Assembly: GCF_004337985.1 (NCBI RefSeq)
Contig: NC_043741.1
Location: forward strand, 3,410,953 to 3,474,952
From: Pyricularia pennisetigena
Taxonomy: Eukaryota; Ascomycota; Sordariomycetes; Magnaporthales; Pyriculariaceae
Length of the DNA stretch: 64,000 bases
Direction of reading: 5' to 3'
Under the pieces are notes generated by a model, which saw only the letters and a program-made list of their open reading frames with translations, did not search any database and had not been told where the DNA came from. This document shows, piece after piece, positions 1-11,512 of this stretch. Numbering within the stretch: position 1 is the stretch's first letter; every line of letters starts with the position of its first letter. The position numbers and the translations under genes were made by a program.

Positions 1-316
1 ACATATTCCGTCCATGGACAATTGACTTTCTGCGAGGCACAAATGGTCTGTGAGGATTTGTTTATGGTTCAATGTTAGTGACTACGCTTTTTGCTCACGG
101 GTTTGTCCACTGGCAGTCAAGATTTCGTGTCGTGTGAGCGTTGCCACTGCCCGATACTTGTAACCAAGGCAGACACCGGCCATAAATGCCCATCTTTGCG
201 TGGTGGGACTTGGATGATTAATGCATTCTTGGAGAAATACAGCCTGGGGATCACTTTTATGGGGTGTTGTCTTCAGTTCAACAGGTGAAAAAGGTCGCCG
301 TTTGGTTGTCTTGGAC

Positions 317-694
317 TTACTCTTCCTCGGTCTTCCCGGGCCATTTAACGTCCAGTGCACCATGGCGCAGGCCACTGCGAGTGGCGCGGGATAAGGCCTC
401 GACCTGCTGCGTGTGCAGGCGGCCGATGAGACGCACAAGCGCGCGTGCCTCTTTGGAGGTTGGCTCGGCGAGGCGATATTGCTTGGTAAGCTCGTCGCGC
501 TGGCGGTCGTAGTGGGCGTTGATGGTTTCTGTGCTGTGCCAGATGTGACACCGCGAGCACGTATCGTCCAGCGAGAGGTGAAGCTCTGAGCCTGGAGGAG
601 CCTCAGAGGGTTCCATACAGCCCTGCTCACACCGGCGCGAAAAGTGGACGAGCGTGTGGCCGCATCTTAGGCTGGTGATTGTACCTTCGCACAT
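317..694 (-). CDS. Small Cys/His-rich hypothetical protein
   Basis: Single-exon reading frame of 125 residues starting MCEGT. I do not recognise a named family. The N-terminal half carries spaced cysteines and histidines (C2, C11, H13, H18, C23, C27, then a CSRCHIWH motif near residues 47-54), which looks like a small metal-binding module. The C-terminal half is a charged, probably helical segment rich in Arg, Glu and Leu, ending in acidic residues. No signal peptide or membrane segment is visible, so a cytosolic or nuclear location is likely. Coding is supported by the ordered Cys/His pattern and amphipathic helix rather than by homology. It stands alone, with about 2.4 kb of apparently empty DNA before the next gene. 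It could also be the visible exon of a longer gene. Confidence 0.5.
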   Translation of the reverse strand: MCEGTITSLRCGHTLVHFSRRCEQGCMEPSEAPPGSELHLSLDDTCSRCHIWHSTETINAHYDRQRDELTKQYRLAEPTSKEARALVRLIGRLHTQQVEALSRATRSGLRHGALDVKWPGKTEEE

Positions 695-3118
695 GGCTGT
701 TTTTTTTCCCTCGGTGGTTGGCTAAAACCAACAGGTTCATGTGTCGGTGAATGATGGTGAGAGCATGGATATGTTTGGGAAGGGAGACGTGAAGGTCTGT
801 TGAGGAAGGGACGCTGAACAAGTGAACGAATGAATAAATGAATGGGATGTCCTTGGTCGTAAAGTGAACACCAGGTTTCCGTAGCCAGGGTGCTCTCGTC
901 AATTCGTTACGTCGTAGTTAAAGTTCTCAAGACACAATCAAGACAGTCTTTGAATTAGTACTTTGGTATTTTGAAATAAAAAAAACATAGGAGAGGGTGT
1001 TAAGGAACCATGAATCAGATCACATTCATGACAAACGTATGTGTACTGTACAGCGAGGGCTGAGACAAAGATTAAGCAACACCGGTGAAGATTTTTCCTC
1101 TTTTTTTTTTTTTTTTTTCTCTCTCTTTCTTTGTCTCGTTCCTCTTGCTTGCTGCCCTGGCCCGCGCGATCCTTACCTTCAAACGTCATCCTTGACCTGA
1201 GTCTGGGGTCTAGAGTGGAGCTGTGGCAGTTGCTGGCGGTCAAGCCCTGATCGGGATGGGGAGGTTGCCGGGGCCATTGAATCGCAGTTTCCCTTTCTTT
1301 TTGAATCATTCGCTCCCTGAAAGGAGCATGTGTACATCAAATTGTGACATACCCACCGGGCTGATGAGCCGCTTCCCGCCCAGGGTCGTATTTGCTTTTT
1401 GTCAATGGAGAGCTCCGGTGAAACCGCCAGTCCCGATAATAATAGCAATCATATATGTTCTTAAATAGAATTATCGGAACATAGCTTGAGTTGCATTGGA
1501 ATTGGCACAACGGTTGCACGCTTGTGCTTATTAGCCAGCCGGCTGGCCACGGCTGCGGCTACTACGCGGACCCTGGATGACCCCCGCACACCGGTACCAG
1601 GTTTTCTGGAACTAACTGCGGTATCTTCATAAATTGCACCTACCGAGAGAGCATACATAAGTCATAAGCACCCAGCCAAGAGATCAGTTTGGCGAGTAAT
1701 TTGTCCGTTCTCTTCTATCGTTGAAGATGGAAAATGCTTTGCACCATTTTTATTTTTTTTTGTCTTTTGGCCAACACCGAAACAGTTGTAGTAGTGCTGT
1801 TATCTTTGACTATTCATTGGTTGTTATTATTCATCATTAAGCCCTTAAAGTTTAGCGCTTCCAGGTTGGCAGGATATCGCAGTCCCTGGGGTTCGATGTG
1901 GATACTTCAGGGGTTCAGGAGACAACAGACTGGCGCACACCGACAGACTGCTTGCCACGCTCCTCAGCAGGTCAGACGTGACCGTCGATAACAATCAACT
2001 CCCACTGTGTTATGTCTAAAGTCCTACAGTCCGTTAACTAGAGAAGGGCAACAATAGTCACAGTGCCGCATTTTTGCGATGAGGTGATCCTGGTGACGCA
2101 AGAATCGGGTAGTATCCCACCCACGTCCTTGCCCAGACAGCTAATTACAGCCAAGACTGGAAATGAAGCACTTGCAAATACAGCCCTCTTCCTTGACTGG
2201 CATATCTCTCAAGGTTGAATTTGAGCGGGCAAATAATGACATATAGTTCCAGATCCATCAGCCCCTGATGAGTTGATGTTTCGTGGGCTGGACATATTTA
2301 GGCCAACTCAAGAGTCGGAGACAGAGCTGGTATGGGATGTTTCCCCTTGCGCCAATAACTTGGTCTCAAATGTTGAAAATGTGTTAATTGGTTCTTGTCT
2401 GGTGAAAAAGGAGTCGAAATTGATGTAATGGCAGCTGTAGTATTATATATGCTTCGACAATCGACCTCATTGGCAAAATCCATCGTGGGCGTGGCTGACT
2501 GTTAGGTTAGGCCTACTTGGACCAACAGTGCGACGATGATATTCGACCGAAAGCGGAAAGGTGCAGTCATTTACTCAGCAAAAGTGCCCGCAATGAGGCT
2601 CTTCACATTGGTTTGTCTTTTTCGCAAACTTTTCCTACCCAAGTGAAGAGTATGAAGATTCCTTCCAAGATCAGAAATTGGGACCGGCGAGACAAGCGAA
2701 GACGTGGTAAAGTCGGTCCACTGCCTAATTCACACCAGGCCCCGCCCTACCAGAGCTAGTCTCCACTTTGCCTCATCAGGAACGCGGGGCTGCGCGGAGC
2801 TCACGAAGCTGTTCAATGACGACCAACCATCAATCAACTGGAAGCCTCGACCTGCAATTCCGACGTGTTTGCGCCCGCCACAGGCTTCAAAGACATACAT
2901 CACATCTAAATCCCAACACAGTCACGCGACGACGTCTGTGTTTGCTGAGAGCCTGCCAATAGAAGAAATTACAAGCTTGGCACCCGAAATAAGAGCGCAT
3001 ACAGGCCGATCCTGAAAGGAGCATCCGGCGTCGCCATCGACCCTCACCAACGGCAAGCTTTTCTTCACCAGCCTCTGCCTGTAGTAAGGGCGTGTGACGT
3101 CTCACAAAAAAGGACGCC
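695..3118. other. Intergenic region with no convincing gene
   Basis: About 2.4 kb between the small Cys/His protein gene and CSN6. Short open frames exist on both strands but none has a recognisable domain, good start context or splice continuity. An 18-base T run lies at 1101-1118. The last several hundred bases are presumably the CSN6 promoter and leader. I see no tRNA, repeat array or transposon remnant. Confidence 0.5.
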
Positions 3119-4445
3119 ATGGCTTCAGAAATGGAAATCAACCCTCTCATATCAACACAAAAATCCGACTCTGAGCTTCACGTCGGCCTGCACCCTCTCG
3201 TGCTTCTTACTGTTTCCGATTACATAACAAGGCACACCTTACGGGGGCAGACATGTCCTATAGTCGGAGCGATTCTAGGCCAGCAAAATGGAACGAAAAT
3301 CACAATGGAACATGCTTTTGAGTGCTTGACACGGTCTCTACCCAACGGTGATCTCTCTCTAGACCAGGATTGGTTTACCAACAGGCTAGACCAAAGTAAG
3401 TGCGCGACGACCTTGTTCTGGGAGCTTTTATTTTTCTGACTTGATACCCTTTCTCTCAGTGAAACTTGTCCACAAGGATCGCAACCTGGACCTTGTCGGC
3501 TGGTTCACCTTACTCCCCCGCGCCGGTCCCGACCAACGGCTTCTACAGCTACACAACCAAATCCTCGCCATCAACGAGTCTGCGGCCCTACTGGCTCTCC
3601 ATCCCGAAGACATCGCTGCCGCTGCTGGCAGCAAACTACCCGTCACAATATACGAGACAGTCCTCGAGTCCGATGATCAGAGGCAGGGCCAGTCCGCCGG
3701 TGGCGATGAGGAGATGAAGGACAGCGGAAACGAGGCTGCCGAGAACTCCTTGAGGCCGCGGTTTCGCGAGCTGCCTTACTCTGTAGAGACGGCCGAGGAT
3801 GAGATGATCAGTATGGCCTTTGTTGCCCGCGGTGGCGCCAACGCTGGAACAGCAACCGTGATTGATGACCCAGCGAACCGGAAGAAGTCTTCAGTCTCGT
3901 CCGTTCAGGTTGACACCAAAGGCAAGCGGAGAGCGGTTACCAAGGAAGAGGAGGAGGAAACGGGCGCCGCCGAACCCGTCACCTTGTCTCGCGAAGACGA
4001 GGAGCTCGTTTCGACCCTTACAGCCAAGGCAAACGCTATCAAGATGCTTTCGGCCCGAATCCAACTCATCACAAAGTATCTGGAGGGATTACCTCCGTCG
4101 TATCTATCTGGAGAGCAGAGTGGATCGGCTTCAGACGTCTCGCAGCAACCCAGTAGCACCACGACCCCGTCCCCGGTCCTGCTACGATCAATCCAGGCAT
4201 TGGTCAACCGTATTCATCTCTTGCTTCCCTCATCGGTGGAGGCATTTCAGCAAGACATGTTGAGCGAGGCGAACGACGTACAGATTGTGTCGCTTCTCAA
4301 CGACGTTTTGCAAAGCGTCAACGAGCTGAGGGACGTTGGCAAGAAGTTTCATGTGGTTGAGCTGGCCAAGCCACGCAAAGGCGACAACTCTTCATTACTT
4401 GGGATACAACAACAACTGTCTACCGCTGGTGATATCATGTCTTGA
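3119..4445 (+). CDS. csn6: COP9 signalosome subunit 6 (MPN-domain, non-catalytic)
   Basis: Two exons, 3119-3395 and 3460-4445, separated by a 64-nt intron (GTAAGT donor, CTCAG acceptor); the joined product is 420 residues. The start sits in a good context (gccATGgc). Residues about 18-150 form an MPN domain (VGLHPLVLLTVSDYITRH, then GAILGQQNG, then the splice-joined LDQMKLVHKDRNLDLVGWFT). The site where a JAMM metalloprotease would carry H-x-H reads VGWFTLLPRAGPD, so this is a metal-less MPN subunit, as expected for CSN6 (CsnF) rather than CSN5. CSN6 belongs to the nuclear COP9 signalosome, which removes NEDD8 from cullins. A charged insertion (about residues 180-280) precedes the C-terminal helical bundle region. 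The eIF3f and Rpn8 paralogues are less likely because the C-terminal part resembles CSN6 organisation. It is convergent with the downstream EF-G2 gene. Confidence 0.88.
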
Positions 4446-4857
4446 GCGATACATACTTTTGGTACCCTTGCAGCTATCTACCGCTTCTGGGCAGATATGG
4501 CAGATGATGTTAATGGCGTTTGATGATGTTTTCATTCTGGAGCGATACGTAATAGATTTTTTGTGTCTGGCAATCAAGAATGCTTCAGAAGCACTTGGAA
4601 CCGCATGAATTACCAATGAAATTAGTGGATCGTGGTAGTATTGCACGGCCGACAGAAGTACACAAAGATGAAGAGAGAGTTCTTCAGTGATAACTTCTTT
4701 CCCATGTCTCCCTTCTATTGATCTATGACATTGGGTTGTATTGTCCCACGCACGCACAGTAACGGATACGCCCGAGATTGAGCGCAGTAATAATACATAG
4801 TCGGTCTAGTCTTTGAACTATTGTACATGCAATCCTCTACAAAAAAAAAGAAATTTC
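4446..4857. other. Convergent 3' spacer between CSN6 and EF-G2
   Basis: A 412-base spacer between two facing stop codons. It must hold both polyadenylation regions. No open frame here is credible and no repeat is visible. Confidence 0.6.
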
Positions 4858-7690
4858 TCATCCGATAGCCTTCTCACGAGGCCCGACAACTCGCTCAAAG
4901 GTGTCGAGCTCCATGTCGAGAGAATGCCTACCGCCGGTCTTGCCCCGAAGCAGCTGGTCATAGTTGAGCATCTCGGCAAAGGGAATCCTGGCCTTGATCT
5001 CCAACTGGCGCACCAGACCCTTCTTGGGATCGCGCAGCGACTGGATGGTGTCGTACGGGTCGCGGGGCACGTAGACGTCGTCGAGGCTGATCCTGTCGGC
5101 CGGGTCGACGCCGCTGCCGGCGGCCTCGTCGTACTTCTCGTTGCGGTCGACGACGGCATATACGACGCCGCCGCGGGCGCCGCCAATGTCCTTTTGCACG
5201 GCCTCGGCAGCGCCCTCGGGGCAGACGATGGAGACCTTCATGACGGGCTCGAGGATGCCGACCATGGACCTGGACTGCGCGTCCTTGAGGCTGGCCTTGA
5301 CGGCGCTGTAGGCCGCCTTGACGTTGTGCGACGGCGGCGTGTTGGGCCCAAAGTAGTCGGTCGACGGGTTATAGTCGATGGTCACGAGCGTGCCGTGCAC
5401 CGGCCGCCGCAGGCGCGGGCCCATGCGGAGCGCGGCGCTGGCGCCGTTGAGGAGCTCGTGCCGCGTGCGCTCGTAGTCGAAGCCCTCGGGGAAGGTGCCG
5501 TAGTCGTTCTTCTTGATCTTGATCTCGATCAGGTTGTTCTCGTCCGCCCGCACCGTGTCCTTGGAGATGGCGCGTGTCGATTTCTTGTCCTCTTGGTCTG
5601 GCAGTGGCTGCAAGGTGACGGTGCAAGCCGCCTTGCCGGCCTTGCCTCCGACTACTTGGTCGAACACGAAGCGGTTGGGTGCCAAGGGCTCCAGCAGACA
5701 TTCTTTGTATTCGACCTCGATGCCAAAGATGGTTGCTTCGACGCGGTACACGTTCTTGAGGCGATCGAGCAGAACCTCAAGGTGCAGCTTACCCATTCCC
5801 GAGAGGATGAACACCTCATCGCGTTCATTGTAGCTATATCGTAGGCTGGGATCCTCACGGGAGAGCCGCTCGAGTGCTGTCTCCAGGTCTTTGACGTTGC
5901 CACGGGCCGCTGGTGCCATGGTGATGAATGCCACCGGGTTGGGGATCTCGGCCGGTCGGATCTGCACCCTAGCCATGGGGCCTTCTGAGGCATTGCGGAA
6001 ACCCCCGTTGACCAGTATCAGCGTATCACCCGTCTTGGCGTCCTTGAGACCCTTGAGCGCGCCGATCTGTCCGGTTGATAGATGAGGAATGAGCTGCGTC
6101 TTGTTGGCAGAGATCTGCAGCATGCTGAGTGCCTTTTCTCGCTTGTGGCGGTTGGAGTTCCACACCTCAGCGTCGGCGGGGAGCGTGCCATGATAGACGC
6201 GTACAAAGGACAGCATGCCCCGCGACATGTCGTTTCTGTTGAAATCAGCTGCCACCTTGAAGACGGACGCGACAGCAGTAACGCTGCCTTTTTTGTTGCC
6301 GAATTGCTTCTTCTTTCCGGGCGGCTGCGCCTTGGCGCTGGCCTCGATGACGTTCTCAAGGGTCGAGCGAACGCCGTCCAGCGAAGTTTCTACCGGGGGC
6401 CGCTCGTTGGCATTGGGTAGATAATCTACCACCGCATCTAGCAGGGGGTCAATGCCGATGTTGCGTAGGCTCGACCCGGCAAACACAGGAACCAGCTTGC
6501 CGCTGCCGTCGCTGATGAGTTCACGTATGGTCCTTTTCATGACCTCCGGGGTGATGTTCTCCAGATCACCCTCTAGAAGCCGCTCGTCGTGCTCACAGAG
6601 AATATCTACCAGCGCGAGGTGGGCCTCATCCAGCTGTGTCAAGAGATCTGGGTTCGTATCTGCCAGCAACTTCTTCAGATTTTCGGCGTTGTAGGAAGCC
6701 TTGGAACCGCCAGACTTCCACCTGATCCCTGTCCGGGTGATGACATCAACCACGCCGACAAAAACGTCCTTCTCCCACCAGGGGATCTGGCACACAAGCG
6801 GCCAGGCGTTCAGACGAGAGGCTATCTCCGACACGGAGCGCTTGAAGGAGGCGCCGTCTCGATCCAGCTTGTTGACGTACATGATGCGCGGGATGCGGAA
6901 CTGCTGCGCCGACTGCCAGACGCGCTCCGTGTGGGCCTCGACGCCCTTGACTCCGTCCATGATGCAAACGGCGCCGTCGATGACGGGCATGCATCTGTCC
7001 ACCTCGAAACGGAAGTCCTGGTGACCGGGGGTGTCAATGAGATTAATGGTTTTTGGGGGATTTCCGGGACCGCATTCTGATGGTAATGGCCATTGGAAGG
7101 TAATGGCTGCGGACTGGATAGTGATGCCACGATCACGTTCCATTGGAAGGAAGTCGGTGACGGTGTCTCCGCTGTCGACATCTAAAAGGACTGTTAAAAC
7201 CAACCCAATTTACAACTCCACAAATAGCAGCTTGGTCTGTTGCTACTTACTGCCTAGGTGTTTTGTCACACCGCTGCGGAAGAGCATTCGTTCTGTTGTG
7301 GTGGTTTTGCCCTTTAACCGCGTTAGCTCGAGTCCATGAGATTGAGCGAGAAAAATAGTATAGTAGTGTAAGCAGAGAATTAACTCCTTGACTCCTTGTG
7401 TTTACTTTCTTGAGGGACGAGGGGGAGCATTAATTCTCGTTAACACATACCGCGTCCACATGAGCAATGATGCCAATATTTCGAATATCTTCTACTTTGG
7501 CATCGTAATATGACGAGCCAGGACTACTGTAGAATCTGCTGCCGAAATCAGTCCTTGAGAGGATAGCAACAGCCTGAGGTAAACGAGACGACTCGGCGTG
7601 CAGGTTGGACTGGAGCCATCGCCATGATGATAGAGGCAGTTGGCGACGACCAGGCCGGAAGCGACAGGCCGGGAGAGGCCGCAGCCACAT
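4858..7690 (-). CDS. MEF2: Mitochondrial ribosome-releasing elongation factor G 2
   Basis: Three exons on the minus strand: 7690-7451, 7311-7251 and 7181-4858. Introns are 139 nt (GTATGT donor, AAAG acceptor) and 69 nt (GTAAGT donor, TTTTAG acceptor). The product is 874 residues. The ATG at 7690 gives a basic N-terminus (MWLRPLPACRFRPGRR) typical of a mitochondrial presequence; an in-frame ATG at 7747 adds a hydrophobic, unlikely extension. The exon 1/2 junction rebuilds the G1 motif AHVDAGKTTTTERM and exon 2/3 rebuilds HLGNVDSGDTVTDF. RGIT (G2), DTPGH (G3) and NKLD (G4) follow, then EF-G domains II-V. The family (Mef2/GFM2) is GTP-dependent and splits mitochondrial ribosomes together with recycling factor RRF. 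EF-G1 is the alternative; the VDSGDTVTDFLPMERDRGITIQSAAITF stretch favours the Mef2 branch. Confidence 0.9.
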
Positions 7691-8804
7691 TATGAGTAGG
7701 TAGTAGGAAAAGAAGTCGTAAATAAACAAACAAATATGAAAATACAAGTCAGAGCAGTTTACGTCCCATCTAGTCTCAAAGTTGGCATTGCTGTTACCAC
7801 AAGAACTTCAAGGTGTCGCACATCTTGAGCCCGAACCTCTCTGCATATGGTTACAGAATAGTAGGGACCGAGCGGTTAAGGCGCAGAGCCAATGCAGGTA
7901 GCGATATAGGGATATGGGACTGGGTTATGTTGGTGTATTTTTATTTACTGTAGTTCAGAACTGAGCAAATGCTTCTTTTGGGAGATTTTGATCGCAAGGA
8001 CCCTGGTCCAAGTTCGGAAGATGTGGGTCGAAATTCGTTAGATGGCTGGCAATTCGAGCTGTTGACCTTGCGACGATGGTCATGGCGATTCCCCTGATAC
8101 AACAGGTTTGGTAGGAATTGGAAGATTCAGAAAAAGGAGGACTTATAGTAAGCAAATCAGAGGTTAGAGAAATATTACCATACGAAAGTGTTTCTTTCCA
8201 GGGCTCCAGCATGTAAATGGTCAACAAAAGCTAAGCTGCGTTTTAACCTGCTTTTTAACGGAAGCATCAAGCGCTTGCTGTGGCTGTAGAGTGGAGATGA
8301 ACTGACGTCTATGGTCTGTGCGCAGTTCCCCATGTCAATAGCTGGAGACAGAGAACGAAAGAGCTTGGATTCCAGTGGTGGGGAGAAGCTCTGCTCCAGC
8401 TGACAGATTACTGACAAGTGCAGGCAGACACTGACTGACTGGACTGACGTCTCTTGCTTGCTCAAAGCTCGGCCTGGCTTTCTTGTAGGCGTCACTTCTC
8501 CAGCTTCGAATATTTTAATGCGCATTCAACAGCAGATTCATTATCTCCTGATCCTGCCGCATTGGCCTTCGAATTTTGTGTCATTGCGGTTGCTTGTTAG
8601 CACTTGACCCGGACGAACCAAAAGTTGCGACGGCTAAGTGATTGGCTGCAAATCCCGACCTGACCAACACGCTGAAGCGTCAACAACCGGATCAGGTTTC
8701 GGCTCGCAAGCCAGGCAAACGCAACGTAATTTGCACGCACTTTAAAATCACTCCCCAACCACATTTCTTCATCACCGCAAACAGGAATAGCCGGAACTTC
8801 CACC
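7691..8804. other. Divergent promoter region of EF-G2 and VPS17
   Basis: About 1.1 kb between two divergent start codons. Open frames on the minus strand here are short and lack domains. No tRNA or repeat is visible. The region is inferred to hold both promoters. Confidence 0.5.
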
Positions 8805-10770
8805 ATGGACTATAGCTCATCGATTCACGAGGCCGACAACCCACACGGCGCATCGCCCTGGGGTTCTCCGGGAACCTCGCCGCAACATAACCGCACAACG
8901 TTCAACGCCGCCGCTACTGCAGCCCCACCCCCGACCTACCAGTCTTTTGAAGCGGCGAGCAACGGCCTGGGCGTCCCAGAGGAGGAAGGTGGCTTTGGGG
9001 ATGCTGATACTGGGTTCGCAAGGCCAAGCACGGCGAGCACAGCTGCTGCTTCGGATGCCTTGACTGATGAATCGAGGACCGAGGCTGGAGAATCTCAACA
9101 GGAGCACGATGAAGATGTTCAAGCTGCTGCCCCGACTGAGGGTGCCGCTCATGCAGATGCAGCTGCAGCTGCCCAGCAAGAACAACAGCCACAGCAAGGA
9201 AGGGCCGAGGAACAGCAGGCAGCCCAAGCTCAACGGCCAGCACAACCTCAGTATAAGCTGCAAGCCAAGATAACGGGACTAGAGCGAACCGGCCGCAAAG
9301 ACCCGATCCTGAGGTTTGACGTACATGTACGCAAAAACCCAGCCAACTATGGCTCCACCACGTCACTAACGCTGAGATTTCCAGACCAACTTGCCTAATT
9401 TCCGGACGACACAATACCGAGACATCCGCCGCCTCCACTCGGAGTTTGTCAAGTTCGGGGAACACCTGATATCCGCCAATCCCGACGCTATAGTGCCCGC
9501 TGTTCCACCGCCCATCACCTCGGCTGGTGCTGGGACGGACGAAGACGAGGCCCGAGTCAAGGCTTTGATGCAACGATGGCTAAACTACGTTTGCAGCAAC
9601 GAGGTTCTCCTGCGGGATGACGAAATGATCCTGTTTGTCGAGAGCGATTTCGGCTATAGCCCAATGGTAAAGAAGAAGCAACCGGCAACGGGTGTGCGCC
9701 GCAAGATCTTGAAGCAGTTCGCTCCGCCACCTGACGACACACCCGAGCTTCAGGAGGCTAGGCCTATCGTGAAGCTATTCTACCTAGGTGCCATGGACGC
9801 TGGGCACAAGGTCGACAAGCTTGTGAAAGCCAGGAGAGGTGAGTGGCTTTGTCTAGGTCTCGGTCAGTATGAAGAGACCCCGGACCATCAACTGACATAA
9901 CGTGCAGGACTGGGACTCGCCGAATCCGACTTCGGAGTCAAGCTTGGCGGCATGCACGTGCAGGAACTCCACCAAGGCCTGGGCAACGCCTACCGCAAGT
10001 TGGGGAAGGTCATTCAGACTGTTGGTGACTGTCATGCTGCTCAGGCAACAGCAGAGGCGACGACGATGGGCGACCCGCTGCAGTACCACTCTTCTGATGC
10101 CTTTATTGTGAAAGAAACACTCACAAACCGTCAGATCCTCATTCGAGAATTTTTGCAGGCGCAGGAGACGACAAGGAGCAAATTGAACGCGACCGATAGG
10201 TTACGGGCGAGCTCTAACGTGCGGCGGGAGAAGGTCGATGAAGCCATCGCGGCACTTGACGAGGCACGGCACAACGAGGTCCAGCTGTACCACAAGACCA
10301 CGAGGGTAACGCAAAACCTGGTCCAGGAACGTCGCAAGTGGTTCGCACGCACGTCTGCCGACCTGCGCCTCAGTATCAGGGAATATGTACTGCGGGAGAT
10401 AGAGGCCGAGAGGCGAACGCTGGCTCTGCTCGAGACGGTGAGGCCGGATATTCGCAGCATTGATTCGTCAGGAGGCTTGAGCAGACTCGGACGTGAGGCG
10501 CACCCGACACCTCCCAGACGTGTCAGCATGGCTGCCAGCCAAGGGCCCAAGGGCGATGCCTGGAGCGGAGTGCCCCGGCGTTCAGACGCAGCCGTGAACC
10601 GTAGCCTTTCCGCCTCCACGGGCAGCATAATCGCGGCTGGGCTGAGCGAAGAGGGCCAGGTTGATGGAGATATGGCACCGGCCAGGACGCGGACGCAGGC
10701 TGAAGAAGACGACGACGATCGGTTGGACGCAAGGAATGCTGCGAGCAGGTTGGCAACTAGCACGTTCTGA
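8805..10770 (+). CDS. VPS17: Retromer sorting nexin Vps17 (PX-BAR)
   Basis: Three exons, 8805-9326, 9385-9838 and 9908-10770, with introns of 58 and 69 nt (donors GTACGC and GTGAGT, both CAG acceptors). The product is 612 residues. The start lies in a strong context (ccaccATGga). Residues 1-145 are disordered and rich in Ala, Gln and Glu. A PX domain spans about 149-265; the first splice junction falls inside it and rebuilds RFDVHTNLPNFRTTQYRDIRR. From about 326 to 560 there is a helical Vps5/BAR-type region, including QNLVQERRKWF and the heptad-rich EAERRTLALLETV. The family works with Vps5 as the membrane-bending half of retromer in endosome-to-Golgi recycling. The PX basic pocket is atypical, as known for Vps17. 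A Vps5-type nexin is the alternative but would have a more canonical PX motif. Confidence 0.88.
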
Positions 10771-11512
10771 ACCACAACTTGATTTTTTTTTTCTTTCTGT
10801 TTCAAAAAACAAAAAACCCCCACCCATTAGGCTTGTTATTCTTTGACGACCAAGTCTGATATATGTAGCTCACAAGATACCGGTTTCCTCACTTTCATCT
10901 TTTCACTCCTCTTGCTCACAGTACGGTGACCTTGGAAGATACCAAATCAAGCTAACCGTGACTTGGCCTGACCAGTGCCTGGCCTTCCTTTGTGGAAAAG
11001 TACTCTTTGAACGGAAACACACAATTACCACTTAAAGATGAACTCAACGGACAGTACAAACGAAAGCACCTGGTGATAGGAATCTGACGAGCAACTGAGC
11101 AGCACGTCTCGACTCTTAGCCTGCTACATGTATCGTTTGCACAATTTTGACACTGATTCTGTTCGAAGAAGGAACAACATAAGGGACTGCAGTTTGCGAG
11201 CACCACACTCTTCTTCCGCTTTCACATTCGCATCAGAAACAGCTCAGGTGGCCCAAAAATTCAACTTGAGGGAGTAAATTAACCCTCAACGTTCCCCCAC
11301 CTCCAATATATTCAAATTGACTCTCACACCTGATATTACATCACCTTTCTTCCTCCTTTATATCTGTCTGTCATCGATTTAGAGAAAAGTCTTATCATTG
11401 ATATTCTACTGTCTACTTACCAACACATCTCTTTTCATTCTTGGTCAGGCAATAACCACTCTTCACTCTTCGCTTCTGAGATCCAGCTTCCACGAACATC
11501 TGGACAGGTCCC
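10771..11512. other. Intergenic region, VPS17 terminator side to GTPase promoter
   Basis: About 740 bases between two genes in the same orientation. It contains the VPS17 3' end and the 5' region of the large GTPase gene, with pyrimidine-rich stretches around 11340-11420. No gene or repeat is evident. Confidence 0.5.

Noticed and set aside
4813..5844. 343-residue plus-strand open frame
   Set aside because: It lies antisense to the conserved 3' exon of EF-G2 and is a composition artefact of GC-rich codons; no domain is seen.
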